Below are positions 1 to 8,347 of a stretch of 64,000 nucleotides of DNA, in pieces; position 1 is the stretch's first letter; the number at the start of each line of letters is the position of its first letter. The DNA lies in contig NZ_JAUSUJ010000002.1 of NCBI RefSeq assembly GCF_030813915.1, forward strand, positions 1-64,000, given 5' to 3'. A program made the position numbers and the translations under genes. The stretch is from Rhodoplanes tepidamans (GTDB lineage: Bacteria; Pseudomonadota; Alphaproteobacteria; Rhizobiales; Xanthobacteraceae). Below the pieces are notes generated by a model. That model saw nothing but the letters and a program-made list of their open reading frames with translations. It made no database searches and was not told the origin of the DNA.

Positions 1-1
1 C

Positions 2-430
2 GCCCACAACGTGATGCTGGGCGTCGTGATCGAGAACCTGATCGAGATCACGCTGCTGGTGAACAAGATGGGGGTGTCGCGCAGCGCCTTCCTGACGTTC
101 CTCAACAACAGCGTGATGGGGTCGACCTTCACGGCCTACAAGTCGCCGGCGCTGGTCAATCTCGACTGGACGACGACCTTCACGCCGGAGCTGATGCGCA
201 AGGACCTGGATCTCGGGCTCGAGCTCGGCCGCGAGCAGGACGTGCCGATGCCGGTGACGGCGGCGGCGCGCGAGATGCTGCAGACGCATTTCGGCGCCGC
301 CATGCTGCGAGAGGATCCGGACGCGTATCTCCAGAAGGACTTCGCCGCCCTGATGGAGACCATGGCGCTGCTCTCCGGCATGACGATCGCGCCCGAGAAC
401 GTGCCGACCCCGACCGGCCTGGAGCACTGA
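2..430 (+). CDS. 3-hydroxyisobutyrate dehydrogenase-like oxidoreductase, C-terminal part
   Basis: The reading frame is open from the first bases, so the gene starts before the window; about 142 residues are visible. They form an all-helical C-terminal domain of the 6-phosphogluconate / 3-hydroxyisobutyrate dehydrogenase superfamily. The first visible helix (AHNVMLGVVIENLIEITLL) matches the dimerisation helix that follows the catalytic lysine, and the segment with RKDLDLGLELGREQDVPMP is the usual second helical pair. The Rossmann NAD(P)-binding domain and the lysine lie outside the window, so the substrate cannot be predicted. It ends at a TGA 210 bp before dmeF and need not be cotranscribed with it. 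The family is fairly sure; the exact enzyme is not. Confidence 0.8.
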   Translation, partial: AHNVMLGVVIENLIEITLLVNKMGVSRSAFLTFLNNSVMGSTFTAYKSPALVNLDWTTTFTPELMRKDLDLGLELGREQDVPMPVTAAAREMLQTHFGAAMLREDPDAYLQKDFAALMETMALLSGMTIAPENVPTPTGLEH

Positions 431-640
431 CCGGCCGCGTCACGCCGCACGGCCGGCGCGGTCCGGCCGCCCCCGTGGTGCGGCTTGGAGGCATTTCAAA
501 CAAGCGCCCGCCGCCCGCGTGAAACGCGCGGGCACGCTCGTTCTGTGCTGCGCGGTGGCACCCGGCGGCCGGGCGCATCTTGCGCTCGTCACGTCGCACC
601 GCCACAGTGCGGCGATGTTCCGCAAGCCCCGGACCGCGCG

Positions 641-1765
641 ATGCACACACGTTCGCTGAAAGCCTGGCAGCACGATCACGTCTTTCTGGGCGAGAGCCAC
701 GACGCCAACGAGCGCCGCACCTGGGCCGTGGTGGCACTCACCGGCACCATGATGGCGGTCGAGATCGTCGGCGGGTACCTGTTCGGCTCGATGGCCGTGG
801 TGGCCGACGGCTGGCACATGGCGACCCATGCGGGCGCGCTCGCCATCGCGGCCGTCGCCTACCGGCTGGCGCGGCGCCGCGCCCGCGATCCGGCCTACGC
901 GTTCGGCACCGGCAAGATCGGCGAGCTCGCCGGCTTCGCCAGCGCCGTGGTGATGGCGATCGTCGCCCTCCTGGTCGCCTGGGAGTCGGTCCAGCGCCTG
1001 ATCGCGCCGGTGGAGATCGAGTTCGGCCAGGCGATCGCCATCGCGGTGGCCGGCCTCGCCGTCAACCTGGTCAGCGCGTGGCTGCTGTTCGATCCGCACC
1101 ACCATCATCACGATCACGACCACGGTCTCGCCGCGCACGATGATCATGATCATGATCACGCTCGCGACGACCACGGCCACGGCCACGGCCACGACCACGA
1201 CCACGATGATCACGGCCACGGCGACCACGACCATCATCGTGATCACGACCATGCGCACGGCCACGACAACAATCTGCGCGCGGCGTATTTCCACGTGCTG
1301 GCCGACGCGCTGACCTCGGTGCTCGCCGTGGCGGCGCTGCTGTCGGCCCGCTATCTCGGCTGGACCGTGATGGACCCGCTGATGGGGCTGGTCGGCGCCG
1401 TGCTGATCACCCAGTGGTCGGTCGGGCTCCTGCGCTCGGCCGGCGGCGTGCTGGTCGACCGCGTGCCGGACGTCCGCCTCGCCACCCGCATCCGGGAGAC
1501 GCTCGAGGTCGGCACCGACCGGGTCAGCGACCTGCATCTGTGGCGCGTCGGCCCCGGCCATGCCGCCCTGATCGTCGCCGTCGTCAGCGATCATCCGCAG
1601 CCGCCGGCGCACTACAAGGAGCGGCTCGCCCGGTTCTCGTGGCTGTCGCACGTGACGGTCGAGGTGCATCGCTGCGACGGCCACGGCGACCACGACCACG
1701 ACGCCGGCGCGACCACGGCGGGCAGCGGCAAGGGCACGCCGCCGCGGCTCAGCGCGGCCGCCTGA
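641..1765 (+). CDS. dmeF: CDF-family Co(II)/Ni(II) efflux transporter DmeF
   Basis: A 374-residue cation diffusion facilitator that exports divalent metal by proton antiport across the inner membrane. Six membrane segments are visible. An HxxxD-type metal site occurs early (VVADGWHMATHA) and a second later (YFHVLADALTSV). Between segments four and five lies a very histidine/aspartate-rich loop of about 60 residues (window 1097-1270), and the C-terminus has another small His/Asp patch. The opening MHTRSLKAWQHDHVFLGESH is characteristic of the DmeF branch. I chose the ATG at 641 because homologues start there; the frame stays open upstream to 485. The dmeR repressor gene that often precedes dmeF is not in the visible upstream gap. 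The 3' end overlaps the convergent smr gene by 17 bp. Confidence 0.9.
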   Translation: MHTRSLKAWQHDHVFLGESHDANERRTWAVVALTGTMMAVEIVGGYLFGSMAVVADGWHMATHAGALAIAAVAYRLARRRARDPAYAFGTGKIGELAGFASAVVMAIVALLVAWESVQRLIAPVEIEFGQAIAIAVAGLAVNLVSAWLLFDPHHHHHDHDHGLAAHDDHDHDHARDDHGHGHGHDHDHDDHGHGDHDHHRDHDHAHGHDNNLRAAYFHVLADALTSVLAVAALLSARYLGWTVMDPLMGLVGAVLITQWSVGLLRSAGGVLVDRVPDVRLATRIRETLEVGTDRVSDLHLWRVGPGHAALIVAVVSDHPQPPAHYKERLARFSWLSHVTVEVHRCDGHGDHDHDAGATTAGSGKGTPPRLSAAA

Positions 1766-2291
1766 TCCGCACGTAGAGGGCGCCGGCCCCGCCGTGCCCG
1801 ACGGCGGCGTCGAACCCGGTCACGCAGGCCCGGAACTCGGGCAGCTGCAGCCACTGCGGCACCTGGCGCCGCAGGATGCCACGGCCGAGCCCGTCGCCGT
1901 CGCCGCCCTTGCCGGTGATCACCAGCACGTAGCGCGCCCCCGCGCCCTGCGCCCGCACCAGGAAGCCGCGCAGCGCCGCATGCGCCTCGCTCTGGGTCAT
2001 GCCGTGCAGGTCGATGCGCGCGTCGATGTCGGTCGTGCCGCGCACCAGGCGCCGGGTGTCGCGGCGGCCGATCGGGGCGAGCGGCGGCGCCTGCGGCTTC
2101 GGCGGCTCGGGCACGACCGGGGCGGCGCGCCGCGGCTTGGCCCGCGGCGGCTGCCGGGCCTCGGGCGTCGCCGGCGCCCCGGTATCGGCCGGCAGTGGCG
2201 TGACGCTGGCGCGGGCCGGATGCAGCGGTCGCACCGAGCGGACCACGCCGGCCCACAGCCGGTGCTCCTCGTCGCTGAGCTTGCGGACCAT
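1749..2291 (-). CDS. Smr/MutS2-domain protein
   Basis: A 180-residue protein with a proline/alanine-rich, probably disordered first half and a C-terminal Smr domain. The domain signatures are RIDLHGMTQSEAHAALRGF (the DLHG motif) and VLVITGKGGDGDG (the GxG loop). Smr domains act as nucleases or nucleic-acid-binding modules, for example in ribosome rescue and MutS2. The role of the stand-alone alphaproteobacterial protein is not established. It is the last gene of a minus-strand run tim44-mltA-smr that recurs in Rhizobiales, and starts 18 bp after mltA ends, so cotranscription is likely. Its end overlaps dmeF convergently. Confidence 0.88.
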   Translation of the reverse strand: MVRKLSDEEHRLWAGVVRSVRPLHPARASVTPLPADTGAPATPEARQPPRAKPRRAAPVVPEPPKPQAPPLAPIGRRDTRRLVRGTTDIDARIDLHGMTQSEAHAALRGFLVRAQGAGARYVLVITGKGGDGDGLGRGILRRQVPQWLQLPEFRACVTGFDAAVGHGGAGALYVRIRRPR

Positions 2292-2309
2292 GGTGCAGCC
2301 TGCGGCTCC

Positions 2310-3698
2310 TCATCGTCCGTGCGGGCGTCGCGGGCCGCGCGGCTCGCCACGGGCCGGGCGCCGCTTCACGGCCGGCTTCTCGGGCGGCAGCGGCGGCGGC
2401 CGCAGCAGCGGCAGCGGCATGGTCGCACCGACCGCGACCGGATCGATCTCGCGCGGCACCAGGAGGGTGAAGCGGCCGGCCTGGCGGATGCGGCCGGCGA
2501 CCCGCCCGGCCTCGTCGCCGGCGCCGAAATAGAGATCGGCGCGCGCCGGCCCGACGATCGCCGAGCCGGTGTCCTGGGCGATCATCGTGCGGCGGAACGC
2601 ATCGGTCGTGCGCAGGCCGGTGATCGGCAGCTCGGCCGCGATGAAGAACGGCGTGCCGTAGACGTGCAGCACCCGGTCGACCGCGATCGAGCGGCCGGCC
2701 GCCAGCGTCACGCCCTGGGCGCCGACCGGCTCGTCGTCGACGTCGAGCCCGGTGATGCGGAAGAACACGAAGGAACGGTTCTGCCGGCGCACCTCGTTCG
2801 CCTCGACCGGGTTCTCGCGCATCCAGTCGCGGATGCGCGCCATCGACATCTCCTCGCGCGGAATGTGGCCGCGCTCGATCAGCACCCGGCCGACCGGCGT
2901 GTAGGAGAAGCCGTTGTGGCCGTCGTAGTTGACCCGCAGCAGCGTGCCGTCCTCCAGCCGGACGCGGGCCGAGCCCTGGATCTGGATGGTGAGGAGGTCG
3001 GCCGGATCCTTCAGCCAGCAGATCTCGAGCCGGCGGCCGTCGAGGGCGCCATCCTCGATCTCGGCGCGGTCGTGATACGGCACGGTCGAGCCGTCGGCGA
3101 GCAGCCGCAGCGCCTGGCCGCGATTGGGGAAGGGCTGGCCGGGCTTGGCACCGGGCGCCACCAGGTCGGGCGGCCGGCGATACATCGGCACCTTGAAGAC
3201 CTGGGTGGGAAAGCGCGAGCCGTCGACGATCGGCTCGTAATAGCCGGTGAGGAAGCCGGCCGGCTCGGCGATCCGGCTGATGCGCAGCGGCCGGAAGTTG
3301 TGCTCGAAGAAGTGCCGCGCCGCCGCGGGCCCGTGCTGGCCGCGCAGCGCCAGCGCGCGCCGGCACGGCGCGACGAGGGCACGGCGCATCGGCCGCGGAT
3401 CGGCTTTCGGGTCGCCGCGGACCAGCGGACGGCAGCTGGTGCGGAAGGCGGCGAAGGCGGCGGCGTGGTCGTCGTCGGCCCAGCCGTCGAGATCGGCGAA
3501 GTCGACCGGCTCGAGCTGGGCATCCTCGACGACGAGCGGGGTCTCGGTGGCGAGCGCCGGACGGTGCCGCGGCAGCGGCGGGTCGTCGCCGCGTCGGGCC
3601 GCCTCGGCGGGCGAGGAGACGCTCGCCAGTCCGGCGGCCGACAGGCCGATCGCACAGGCGAGGACCAGTCGCAGTCGACGCGGCCGGACGGCGTGCAT
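2310..3698 (-). CDS. mltA: membrane-bound lytic murein transglycosylase A
   Basis: A 462-residue MltA, which cleaves the MurNAc-GlcNAc bond of peptidoglycan with formation of 1,6-anhydro-MurNAc. An N-terminal hydrophobic segment (VLACAIGLSAAGLASV) acts as a signal peptide; no lipobox cysteine is evident, so it is probably secreted rather than a lipoprotein. The MltA barrel has the TGYYEP motif and IQIQGSARVRLEDG. The C-terminal 3D domain carries the aspartates in MIAQDTGSAIVGPARADLYF. I chose the ATG at 3698 rather than the longer open frame to 3773, because the longer form would overlap tim44 and begin with unlike residues. It lies 19 bp after the tim44 stop, in the usual alphaproteobacterial order. 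Confidence 0.92.
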   Translation of the reverse strand: MHAVRPRRLRLVLACAIGLSAAGLASVSSPAEAARRGDDPPLPRHRPALATETPLVVEDAQLEPVDFADLDGWADDDHAAAFAAFRTSCRPLVRGDPKADPRPMRRALVAPCRRALALRGQHGPAAARHFFEHNFRPLRISRIAEPAGFLTGYYEPIVDGSRFPTQVFKVPMYRRPPDLVAPGAKPGQPFPNRGQALRLLADGSTVPYHDRAEIEDGALDGRRLEICWLKDPADLLTIQIQGSARVRLEDGTLLRVNYDGHNGFSYTPVGRVLIERGHIPREEMSMARIRDWMRENPVEANEVRRQNRSFVFFRITGLDVDDEPVGAQGVTLAAGRSIAVDRVLHVYGTPFFIAAELPITGLRTTDAFRRTMIAQDTGSAIVGPARADLYFGAGDEAGRVAGRIRQAGRFTLLVPREIDPVAVGATMPLPLLRPPPLPPEKPAVKRRPARGEPRGPRRPHGR

Positions 3699-3717
3699 GG
3701 GCTCGCCGCCGGCCGGG

Positions 3718-4461
3718 CTAGTGGCCGGCCTCGGTGGCGACCAGCTTCCAGTTGGGATCGCGGGACGAGACATCGCGCGCGAAGGTCCAGACGTCGGTGA
3801 CCTCGGTGACCTTCTCGTCGGAGCCGTCGACCACGGCGCCGCTGCGGTCGCGCGTCACCGAGATGAGCTGGGAGACGAAGCGCAGCGTCACCTGGGCGAT
3901 CCGGCCGCGCAGCTCGGCCGACGAGATCTCGGCCGTGTCGATCGACACGAAGCGGGTCTCGGCGGTCTCGCCGCGGCTCTCGCGATCCTTGATGGCCGCC
4001 TCGAAGCCGTCGAACACCTCCTTCGACAGCAGGTTGCGCAGCGAGCGGCGGTCGCCTTCGGCGAACGCCGTGACGATCATCTCGTAGGCGGCGCGGGCGC
4101 CGGCCAGGAAGTGCTGCGGGTCGAAGCTGGAGTCGGCCGTGGCGATCGCCTCAAGGCCGAGCGCGACCGGCGAGCCGGGGGCGGCGATGCCCTTCAGCCG
4201 GTCGGGCGACACCGAGGCGACGACCGGCGCCTCGGTCGTGTCGATCGGCCGCGGCGCCGGCGCAGCGTCGCCGCGCGGCGGCAGGGTCACCACCTTGTCG
4301 TTGGCATTGGCGCTTCCGCGCACGCCGTCACGCGTGGAGAACGGGTCGTAGGGCGGGCGCTCGCGCCCGGTGCGCTGGCCCAATACGCTGCGCAGCCGCA
4401 GGAAGATGAACACGGCGAGCGCGAGAAAAATGATGGTATAGATGTCAAACACGTCTCGCAC
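3718..4461 (-). CDS. Tim44/TimA-family inner-membrane protein
   Basis: A 247-residue protein with one N-terminal membrane helix (DIYTIIFLALAVFIFLRL) and a C-terminal Tim44-like domain that holds the usual FVSIDTAEISS and DVWTFARDVSSRDPNWKLV segments. Tim44 in mitochondria anchors the import motor. The bacterial homologue is an inner-membrane protein of unclear role. Two GTG starts are possible, 4461 and 4452 (VFDIYT). The second has GAGAG about ten bases upstream, so the protein may be three residues shorter. Head of the minus-strand tim44-mltA-smr unit, divergent from fxsA across a 322-bp gap. Confidence 0.88.
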   Translation of the reverse strand: MRDVFDIYTIIFLALAVFIFLRLRSVLGQRTGRERPPYDPFSTRDGVRGSANANDKVVTLPPRGDAAPAPRPIDTTEAPVVASVSPDRLKGIAAPGSPVALGLEAIATADSSFDPQHFLAGARAAYEMIVTAFAEGDRRSLRNLLSKEVFDGFEAAIKDRESRGETAETRFVSIDTAEISSAELRGRIAQVTLRFVSQLISVTRDRSGAVVDGSDEKVTEVTDVWTFARDVSSRDPNWKLVATEAGH

Positions 4462-4783
4462 GCTCTCGCAGGCGTTGCATGGGGCAGGACGGGCGGCTTT
4501 GGGCTAACACGGGGTCGAACAAGCGGGTTCCGCCGCCCTCGTCGCCATGATCAGCAGGTTGCCATGATCTAGGTACGCTCGCGTCGTCGGTCCAGTGGTT
4601 GTCTTCTCCGGATCGGAAGCTCCGGGTTGGAATCGCCGGATCGGAGGCACCCGCCCGGTGGCGGCACCCGTGGCCCGTGACGGCCGAACGGGAGGGCCGG
4701 AAGCCGGCCGGCGCGCACCGCAGCATATCGTACGACCCACGGGCATACCTCGGCATTTGTGACTGCTTCCGGGTGCAAGATCA
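4462..4783. other. intergenic region between tim44 and fxsA
   Basis: This 322-bp gap separates divergent genes and must hold both promoters. I see no convincing gene: the short reading frames across it have arginine/proline-rich high-GC composition and no match I recognise. No clear terminator, operator or dispersed repeat is visible either. Confidence 0.6.
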
Positions 4784-5281
4784 ATGAAAATCGGCAAGTG
4801 GCTCATGGGCGGCCTGATGCTCCTCCCTCTCGCCGAACTGCTCGCCTTTCTCGTGGTTTCGGCCCTGATCGGCCTGTCGGGCGCGGCCGTGCTGCTGATC
4901 GCCGGCTCGGGGGCCGGAGTGCTGATTCTCTATCGAAACGGACCACGGTGGCTGCAGGATGTCCGCGACCTCCTGTCGGGGCGATTTGCCGCGCATGGCA
5001 GCGAGCGGTCGCTGCCGGCCGTGCCGGCGCTCGCCGCCGTGCTGCTGGCGATTCCGGGATTCCTGACCGGCATCGCCGCCGGCCTGGTGCTCATGCCGGC
5101 GGTGCGCAGCCGCCTCGACGCCCTGCTCGGCACGGCGGCGCCGGCCGGTGCACCGGGGCCGGCCTTCACGCGCCGGCGGCATCCCGGGGCCGGGCCGGTG
5201 GTCGACCTCGCCCCGGACGAGTGGGAGGACGTGCCCGACCCGCCGCCGCGCCGCCGCAGGCGCCGCGACCGGACCGGCTGA
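4784..5281 (+). CDS. fxsA: FxsA-family membrane protein
   Basis: A 165-residue inner-membrane protein. It has two N-terminal hydrophobic segments (LMLLPLAELLAFLVVSALIG and AVLLIAGSGAGVLILY), then a polar stretch, a third hydrophobic segment (LAAVLLAIPGFLTGIAAGLVL) and a charged C-terminal tail ending in a run of arginines. The PLAE..FLVVS start and PGFLTG..G motif are typical of FxsA, known in E. coli for easing exclusion of phage T7 by the F plasmid when overproduced. Its normal role is unknown. Neighbour of secB on the same strand, an order common in Rhizobiales. Confidence 0.88.
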   Translation: MKIGKWLMGGLMLLPLAELLAFLVVSALIGLSGAAVLLIAGSGAGVLILYRNGPRWLQDVRDLLSGRFAAHGSERSLPAVPALAAVLLAIPGFLTGIAAGLVLMPAVRSRLDALLGTAAPAGAPGPAFTRRRHPGAGPVVDLAPDEWEDVPDPPPRRRRRRDRTG

Positions 5282-5432
5282 GCGGCCCGCCGGTGGGGGC
5301 CTGGCGCCCGGTGCCCGCCGGCTTGTCGGGTCCGGCCGCCTGTGTTAGCCACGCGCCACGCGCCGGCACCCGCCGGCGGCGGCGGATTTCGCTTCAGTTC
5401 GCGCGGGCATCGTCTCGCGGCTAGGAGACTTC

Positions 5433-5930
5433 ATGGCCACGACCAGCAACGGGGGCGACGCGGCCGCCGCCCAGGCGCAGCCCACGGGGCCGTCGCTCAA
5501 CGTTCTCGCGCAGTACGTCAAGGACTTCTCGTTCGAGAACCCGAACGCCCCGCGCAGCCTGATGCAGCAGGGCCAGCAGCCGCAGATCAGCGTCCAGATC
5601 AACGTCAACACCAACGGCCTGTCGAACACCGACTACGAGGTCGAGCTGAAGCTCGACGGCAAGGCGGAGATCGGCGGCAACACGCTGTTCGGCTTCGAGC
5701 TGGTCTATGCCGGCGTGTTCCGGCTGCAGAACATCCCGCAGGACAACCTGCCGCCGCTCCTGATGATCGAGTGCCCGCGGCTGCTGTTCCCGTTCGCCCG
5801 CGAGATCGTCGCCAATGCCGTGATCCACGGCGGCTTCCCGCCCCTGCTGCTCGACCCGATCGACTTCGTCGGCCTGTTCCAGCAGCGCATGGCGAACCTC
5901 CAGGCGCAGCAGCCCGGCGTCCAGGCCTGA
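5433..5930 (+). CDS. secB: protein-export chaperone SecB
   Basis: A 165-residue SecB that holds precursor proteins unfolded and delivers them to SecA. After an alanine/glycine-rich leader of about 20 residues the family core is clear: [16 protein letters not shown], a strand region with [10 protein letters not shown], and the helix-strand ending with [18 protein letters not shown] followed by [13 protein letters not shown], the conserved SecA-interaction region. Length is close to the alphaproteobacterial norm of about 160. AGGAGA lies just ahead of the ATG. A strong intrinsic terminator follows about 30 bp downstream, so this is the end of its transcript. Confidence 0.96.
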   Translation: MATTSNGGDAAAAQAQPTGPSLNVLAQYVKDFSFENPNAPRSLMQQGQQPQISVQINVNTNGLSNTDYEVELKLDGKAEIGGNTLFGFELVYAGVFRLQNIPQDNLPPLLMIECPRLLFPFAREIVANAVIHGGFPPLLLDPIDFVGLFQQRMANLQAQQPGVQA

Positions 5931-5957
5931 TCCGGCCAGAGGACGGAGCGGACGTCG

Positions 5958-5985
5958 AAAGCCCGGCCACGTGCCGGGCTTTTTT
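5958..5985 (+). terminator. intrinsic terminator after secB
   Basis: Perfect 7-bp stem GCCCGGC / GCCGGGC (5961-5967 and 5973-5979) with a 5-base loop, followed at once by six T residues. It starts 28 bp after the secB stop codon. The A run on the 5' side could let it act weakly on the opposite strand too. Confidence 0.9.
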
Positions 5986-6014
5986 GATCGGCGTCCCGCG
6001 ATCCGCTGGCCCCT

Positions 6015-6085
6015 CGCGAAGGCGAGGGCCCAGGGAGCGGGTCGACATGGGGCTCCGGAGTCCCGCTTGCGCGGGAATGAGCAAG
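6015..6085. repeat. REP-like intergenic repeat
   Basis: Contains a GCGAAGGCGAGGGCCC segment, then CTCCGGAGTCCCGCTTGCGCGGGAATGAGC. Matching fragments (inverted CCCGC..GCGGG with a following ATGA) recur near 29,610 and 55,100. It lies between the convergent secB and dnaQ genes, as such elements usually do. Confidence 0.5.
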
Positions 6086-6123
6086 AACGACGCAGGCTCG
6101 TGTGCGAGGGCCGGCCGGCGCCG

Positions 6124-6861
6124 TCACCCCGCCGCCCGTGTCTCCTCCGCGGCCGGCTCGGGGGCGGGTAGGTAGTCCTTCCAGATCGCCTGGTCGCCGA
6201 GCGTGCCGACGAAGGCCCGGTGGGCGGCAATGTCGGCGGCGTCGAGGCGCGGCGGCAGCGGGGCCGGGCGGGCGCGCACGAGGCGAACCGTCTCGCTGAC
6301 CTCGATCGACACGGTCTCGACGCTGACCAGGTCGAGCGAGACCTGCCGGGCCTCGATCAGCTCGAGATAGACCTCGGCCAGCAGCTCGGCATCGAGCAGG
6401 GCGCCGTGCTTGACCCGGCGCGACGTGTCGATGCGATAGCGCGCGCAGAGGTCGTCGAGCCGGTTCGAGGCGCCCGGATACTTGCGCCGCGCGAGCTGCA
6501 GCGTGTCGACCAGCCGGGTGCGCGGAATGGGCGCGAGCCCGCAACGCTCCAGCTCGGCATTGATGAAGCCGAGATCGAAGCTCGCATTGTGGGCGATCAG
6601 CGGCGCGTCGCCCAGGAACGCGACGAACTCCTCCACGACGTCGGCGAACAGCGGCTTGTCGGCCAGGAACTCGGCCGACAGGCCGTGGACCGCGAACGCC
6701 TCGGCCGGCATGTCGCGCTGCGGGTTGAGATACTTGTGGAAGGTCTGGCCGGACGGGACGCGGTTGAGGAGCTCGATGCAGCCGATCTCGACCAGCCGGT
6801 CGCCCTTGTAGGGGTCGAGGCCGGTGGTCTCGGTGTCGAACACGATCTCGCGCGTGGTCAT
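6124..6861 (-). CDS. dnaQ: DNA polymerase III epsilon subunit (3'-5' exonuclease)
   Basis: A 245-residue proofreading exonuclease of the replicative polymerase. ExoI motif is REIVFDTETTGLDP with the metal-binding Asp and Glu; ExoII is LIAHNASFDLGFINAEL; ExoIII is HGALLDAELLAEVYLEL, with the catalytic His and Asp of the DEDDh class. Length fits epsilon (about 230-245). I start at ATG 6861 (MTTREIVFDT), because the 38 residues of the longer open frame are unlike the family. It follows coaE on the minus strand with a 46-bp gap, an order conserved in alphaproteobacteria, suggesting an operon maf-coaE-dnaQ. Confidence 0.95.
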   Translation of the reverse strand: MTTREIVFDTETTGLDPYKGDRLVEIGCIELLNRVPSGQTFHKYLNPQRDMPAEAFAVHGLSAEFLADKPLFADVVEEFVAFLGDAPLIAHNASFDLGFINAELERCGLAPIPRTRLVDTLQLARRKYPGASNRLDDLCARYRIDTSRRVKHGALLDAELLAEVYLELIEARQVSLDLVSVETVSIEVSETVRLVRARPAPLPPRLDAADIAAHRAFVGTLGDQAIWKDYLPAPEPAAEETRAAG

Positions 6862-6907
6862 CGGCTCCGCATCGCCCGCTGCGTCGTCCCGGTGGTCGGT
6901 GTCCGGG

Positions 6908-7585
6908 TCAGTGCACCTCGCCCGAGCCCGCCCGGCGGCGCGGCTCGCGATTCGCGACGGCCCGGAGAATGGCACGGACCTGGGAGCGGGCGAAATCGAA
7001 GCCGCCGGAGCTGTCCACGATAAAATCGGCGCGCTTGCGCTTCTCCGAATCCGGCAGCTGCTTGGCGAGGAGCGCCGCGAGCTTCGCCTCGGTCATGCCG
7101 GGCCGCCGCAGCACCCGGGCGCGCTGGATGTCGGCCGGGGCCGAGACGACGACGACGAAGTCGACGCGCGCATCCCCCCCGGTCTCGAACAGGAGCGGGA
7201 TGTCGAGCACGGCGACCCTCGCCCCGTCGGCACGCGCCCTGGCGAGGAACGCCTCCTCCTCGCGCCGGACCAGGGGGTGGACGATCGCCTCCAGCCGCCG
7301 CAGCGCCTCCGGATCGTCGATGACGCGCGGCGCCAGCCGGCCGCGGTCGATCCGCCCGTCCACCGTGACGCCCGGAAACGCCGCCTCGACCGGCGCCACC
7401 GCCTCGCCCTCGTAGAGCCGGTGCACGGCGGCGTCGGCATCGTGCACCGGCACGCCGGCCTCGGCGAACAGCCGCGCCGTCACCGACTTGCCCATGCCGA
7501 CCGACCCGGTGAGGCCGATGACGCGCAGGTCGGAGGCGACGGGTTCGGGGGATGTCGGGTCGGAGGGATTCGGTTCGGAGGTCAT
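6908..7585 (-). CDS. coaE: dephospho-CoA kinase
   Basis: A 225-residue kinase that phosphorylates dephospho-CoA on the ribose 3' hydroxyl, the last step of CoA synthesis. The P-loop is [12 protein letters not shown] near residues 24-35; [12 protein letters not shown] is the acceptor-site motif; [10 protein letters not shown] and [17 protein letters not shown] match the rest of the family. It has a short Ser/Pro-rich N-terminal extension and an Arg-rich tail. ATG 7585 is preceded by GGGGTGA, which also holds the maf stop. The gap to maf is only 5 bp, so they are almost certainly cotranscribed. An in-frame ATG at 7609 is possible but would overlap maf. Confidence 0.94.
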   Translation of the reverse strand: MTSEPNPSDPTSPEPVASDLRVIGLTGSVGMGKSVTARLFAEAGVPVHDADAAVHRLYEGEAVAPVEAAFPGVTVDGRIDRGRLAPRVIDDPEALRRLEAIVHPLVRREEEAFLARARADGARVAVLDIPLLFETGGDARVDFVVVVSAPADIQRARVLRRPGMTEAKLAALLAKQLPDSEKRKRADFIVDSSGGFDFARSQVRAILRAVANREPRRRAGSGEVH

Positions 7586-7590
7586 CGCGA

Positions 7591-8196
7591 TCACCCCGCC
7601 AGGCATCCTTCGCGGCGCAGGAAGGCGAGCAGCGGGAACAGCGGCAGTCCCAGGATGGTGAAGTGGTCGCCGTCGATCCGTTCGAACAGGTGGATCCCCA
7701 GACGCTCGAGCTGGTAGGCGCCGACGCTGCTCGTCACCGCCTCGCCGGCCGCGTCCAGATAGGCGTCGAGGAAGCGGTCGGTGAGCCGGCGCATGGTGAG
7801 ACGCGCCGTCTCGACATGGCCGAAGATGACCCGGCCGTCCTTGGCGACGGCGACGGCCGAGTGCAGCGCATGGGTCTGTCCGCTCAGGGCGCGGAGCTGG
7901 TCGCGGGCGGCAGCGCGCGTCGCAGGCTTGTTGAATCGTCGTTCGCCGAGCGCCAGCGTCTGATCGGCCCCGACGACGTAGTGGCCGGCGAAGCGGGCGG
8001 CCGCGACCCGCGCCTTCTCGCGTGCCAGAAGGAGCGCCGCCTGGTCGGGCGCCACCGGGCCGCCGCGGGTCTCGACCGCGCGTTCGTCGATGTCGGCCTC
8101 GGTCACCTCGAGCGGAAACCCGGCATCGGCCAGGATGGCGCGACGGACCGCGCTCTTCGAAGCGATCACCAGCGGGGTCGGGGCGAGCCACAGCAT
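7591..8196 (-). CDS. Maf-like nucleotide pyrophosphatase
   Basis: A 201-residue Maf/HAM1-type house-cleaning enzyme that hydrolyses non-canonical or modified nucleoside triphosphates. Signatures: [19 protein letters not shown] at the N-terminus (the SxxR motif), [10 protein letters not shown], then [18 protein letters not shown] in the active site and [19 protein letters not shown]. The ADQ and AYQLE motifs fit the YceF-like (7-methyl-GTP) branch more than the dTTP/UTP branch. A GTG at 8199 directly before the ATG at 8196 is an alternative start. First gene of a probable maf-coaE-dnaQ operon. In many relatives aroE lies between maf and coaE; here it does not. Confidence 0.9.
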   Translation of the reverse strand: MLWLAPTPLVIASKSAVRRAILADAGFPLEVTEADIDERAVETRGGPVAPDQAALLLAREKARVAAARFAGHYVVGADQTLALGERRFNKPATRAAARDQLRALSGQTHALHSAVAVAKDGRVIFGHVETARLTMRRLTDRFLDAYLDAAGEAVTSSVGAYQLERLGIHLFERIDGDHFTILGLPLFPLLAFLRREGCLAG

Positions 8197-8347
8197 CACA
8201 GCATCCGGTCGGCGAGCCCGGCCACTCCGGGCGGCGTGAGCGCCGGACCCGGACGTGAACCACAGGCGCGGCAGGTGTCGCTGGGATCCGGGGTCGCGTC
8301 GCGGGCGCAGCCGCCGGATCGACGACCCTTATACATCCGAACGGGCG

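Noticed and set aside
1097-1270. Tandem DNA repeat with GACCACG / CACGGCC units
   Set aside because: It is the coding sequence for the His/Asp-rich loop of DmeF; the repetition comes from the protein composition.
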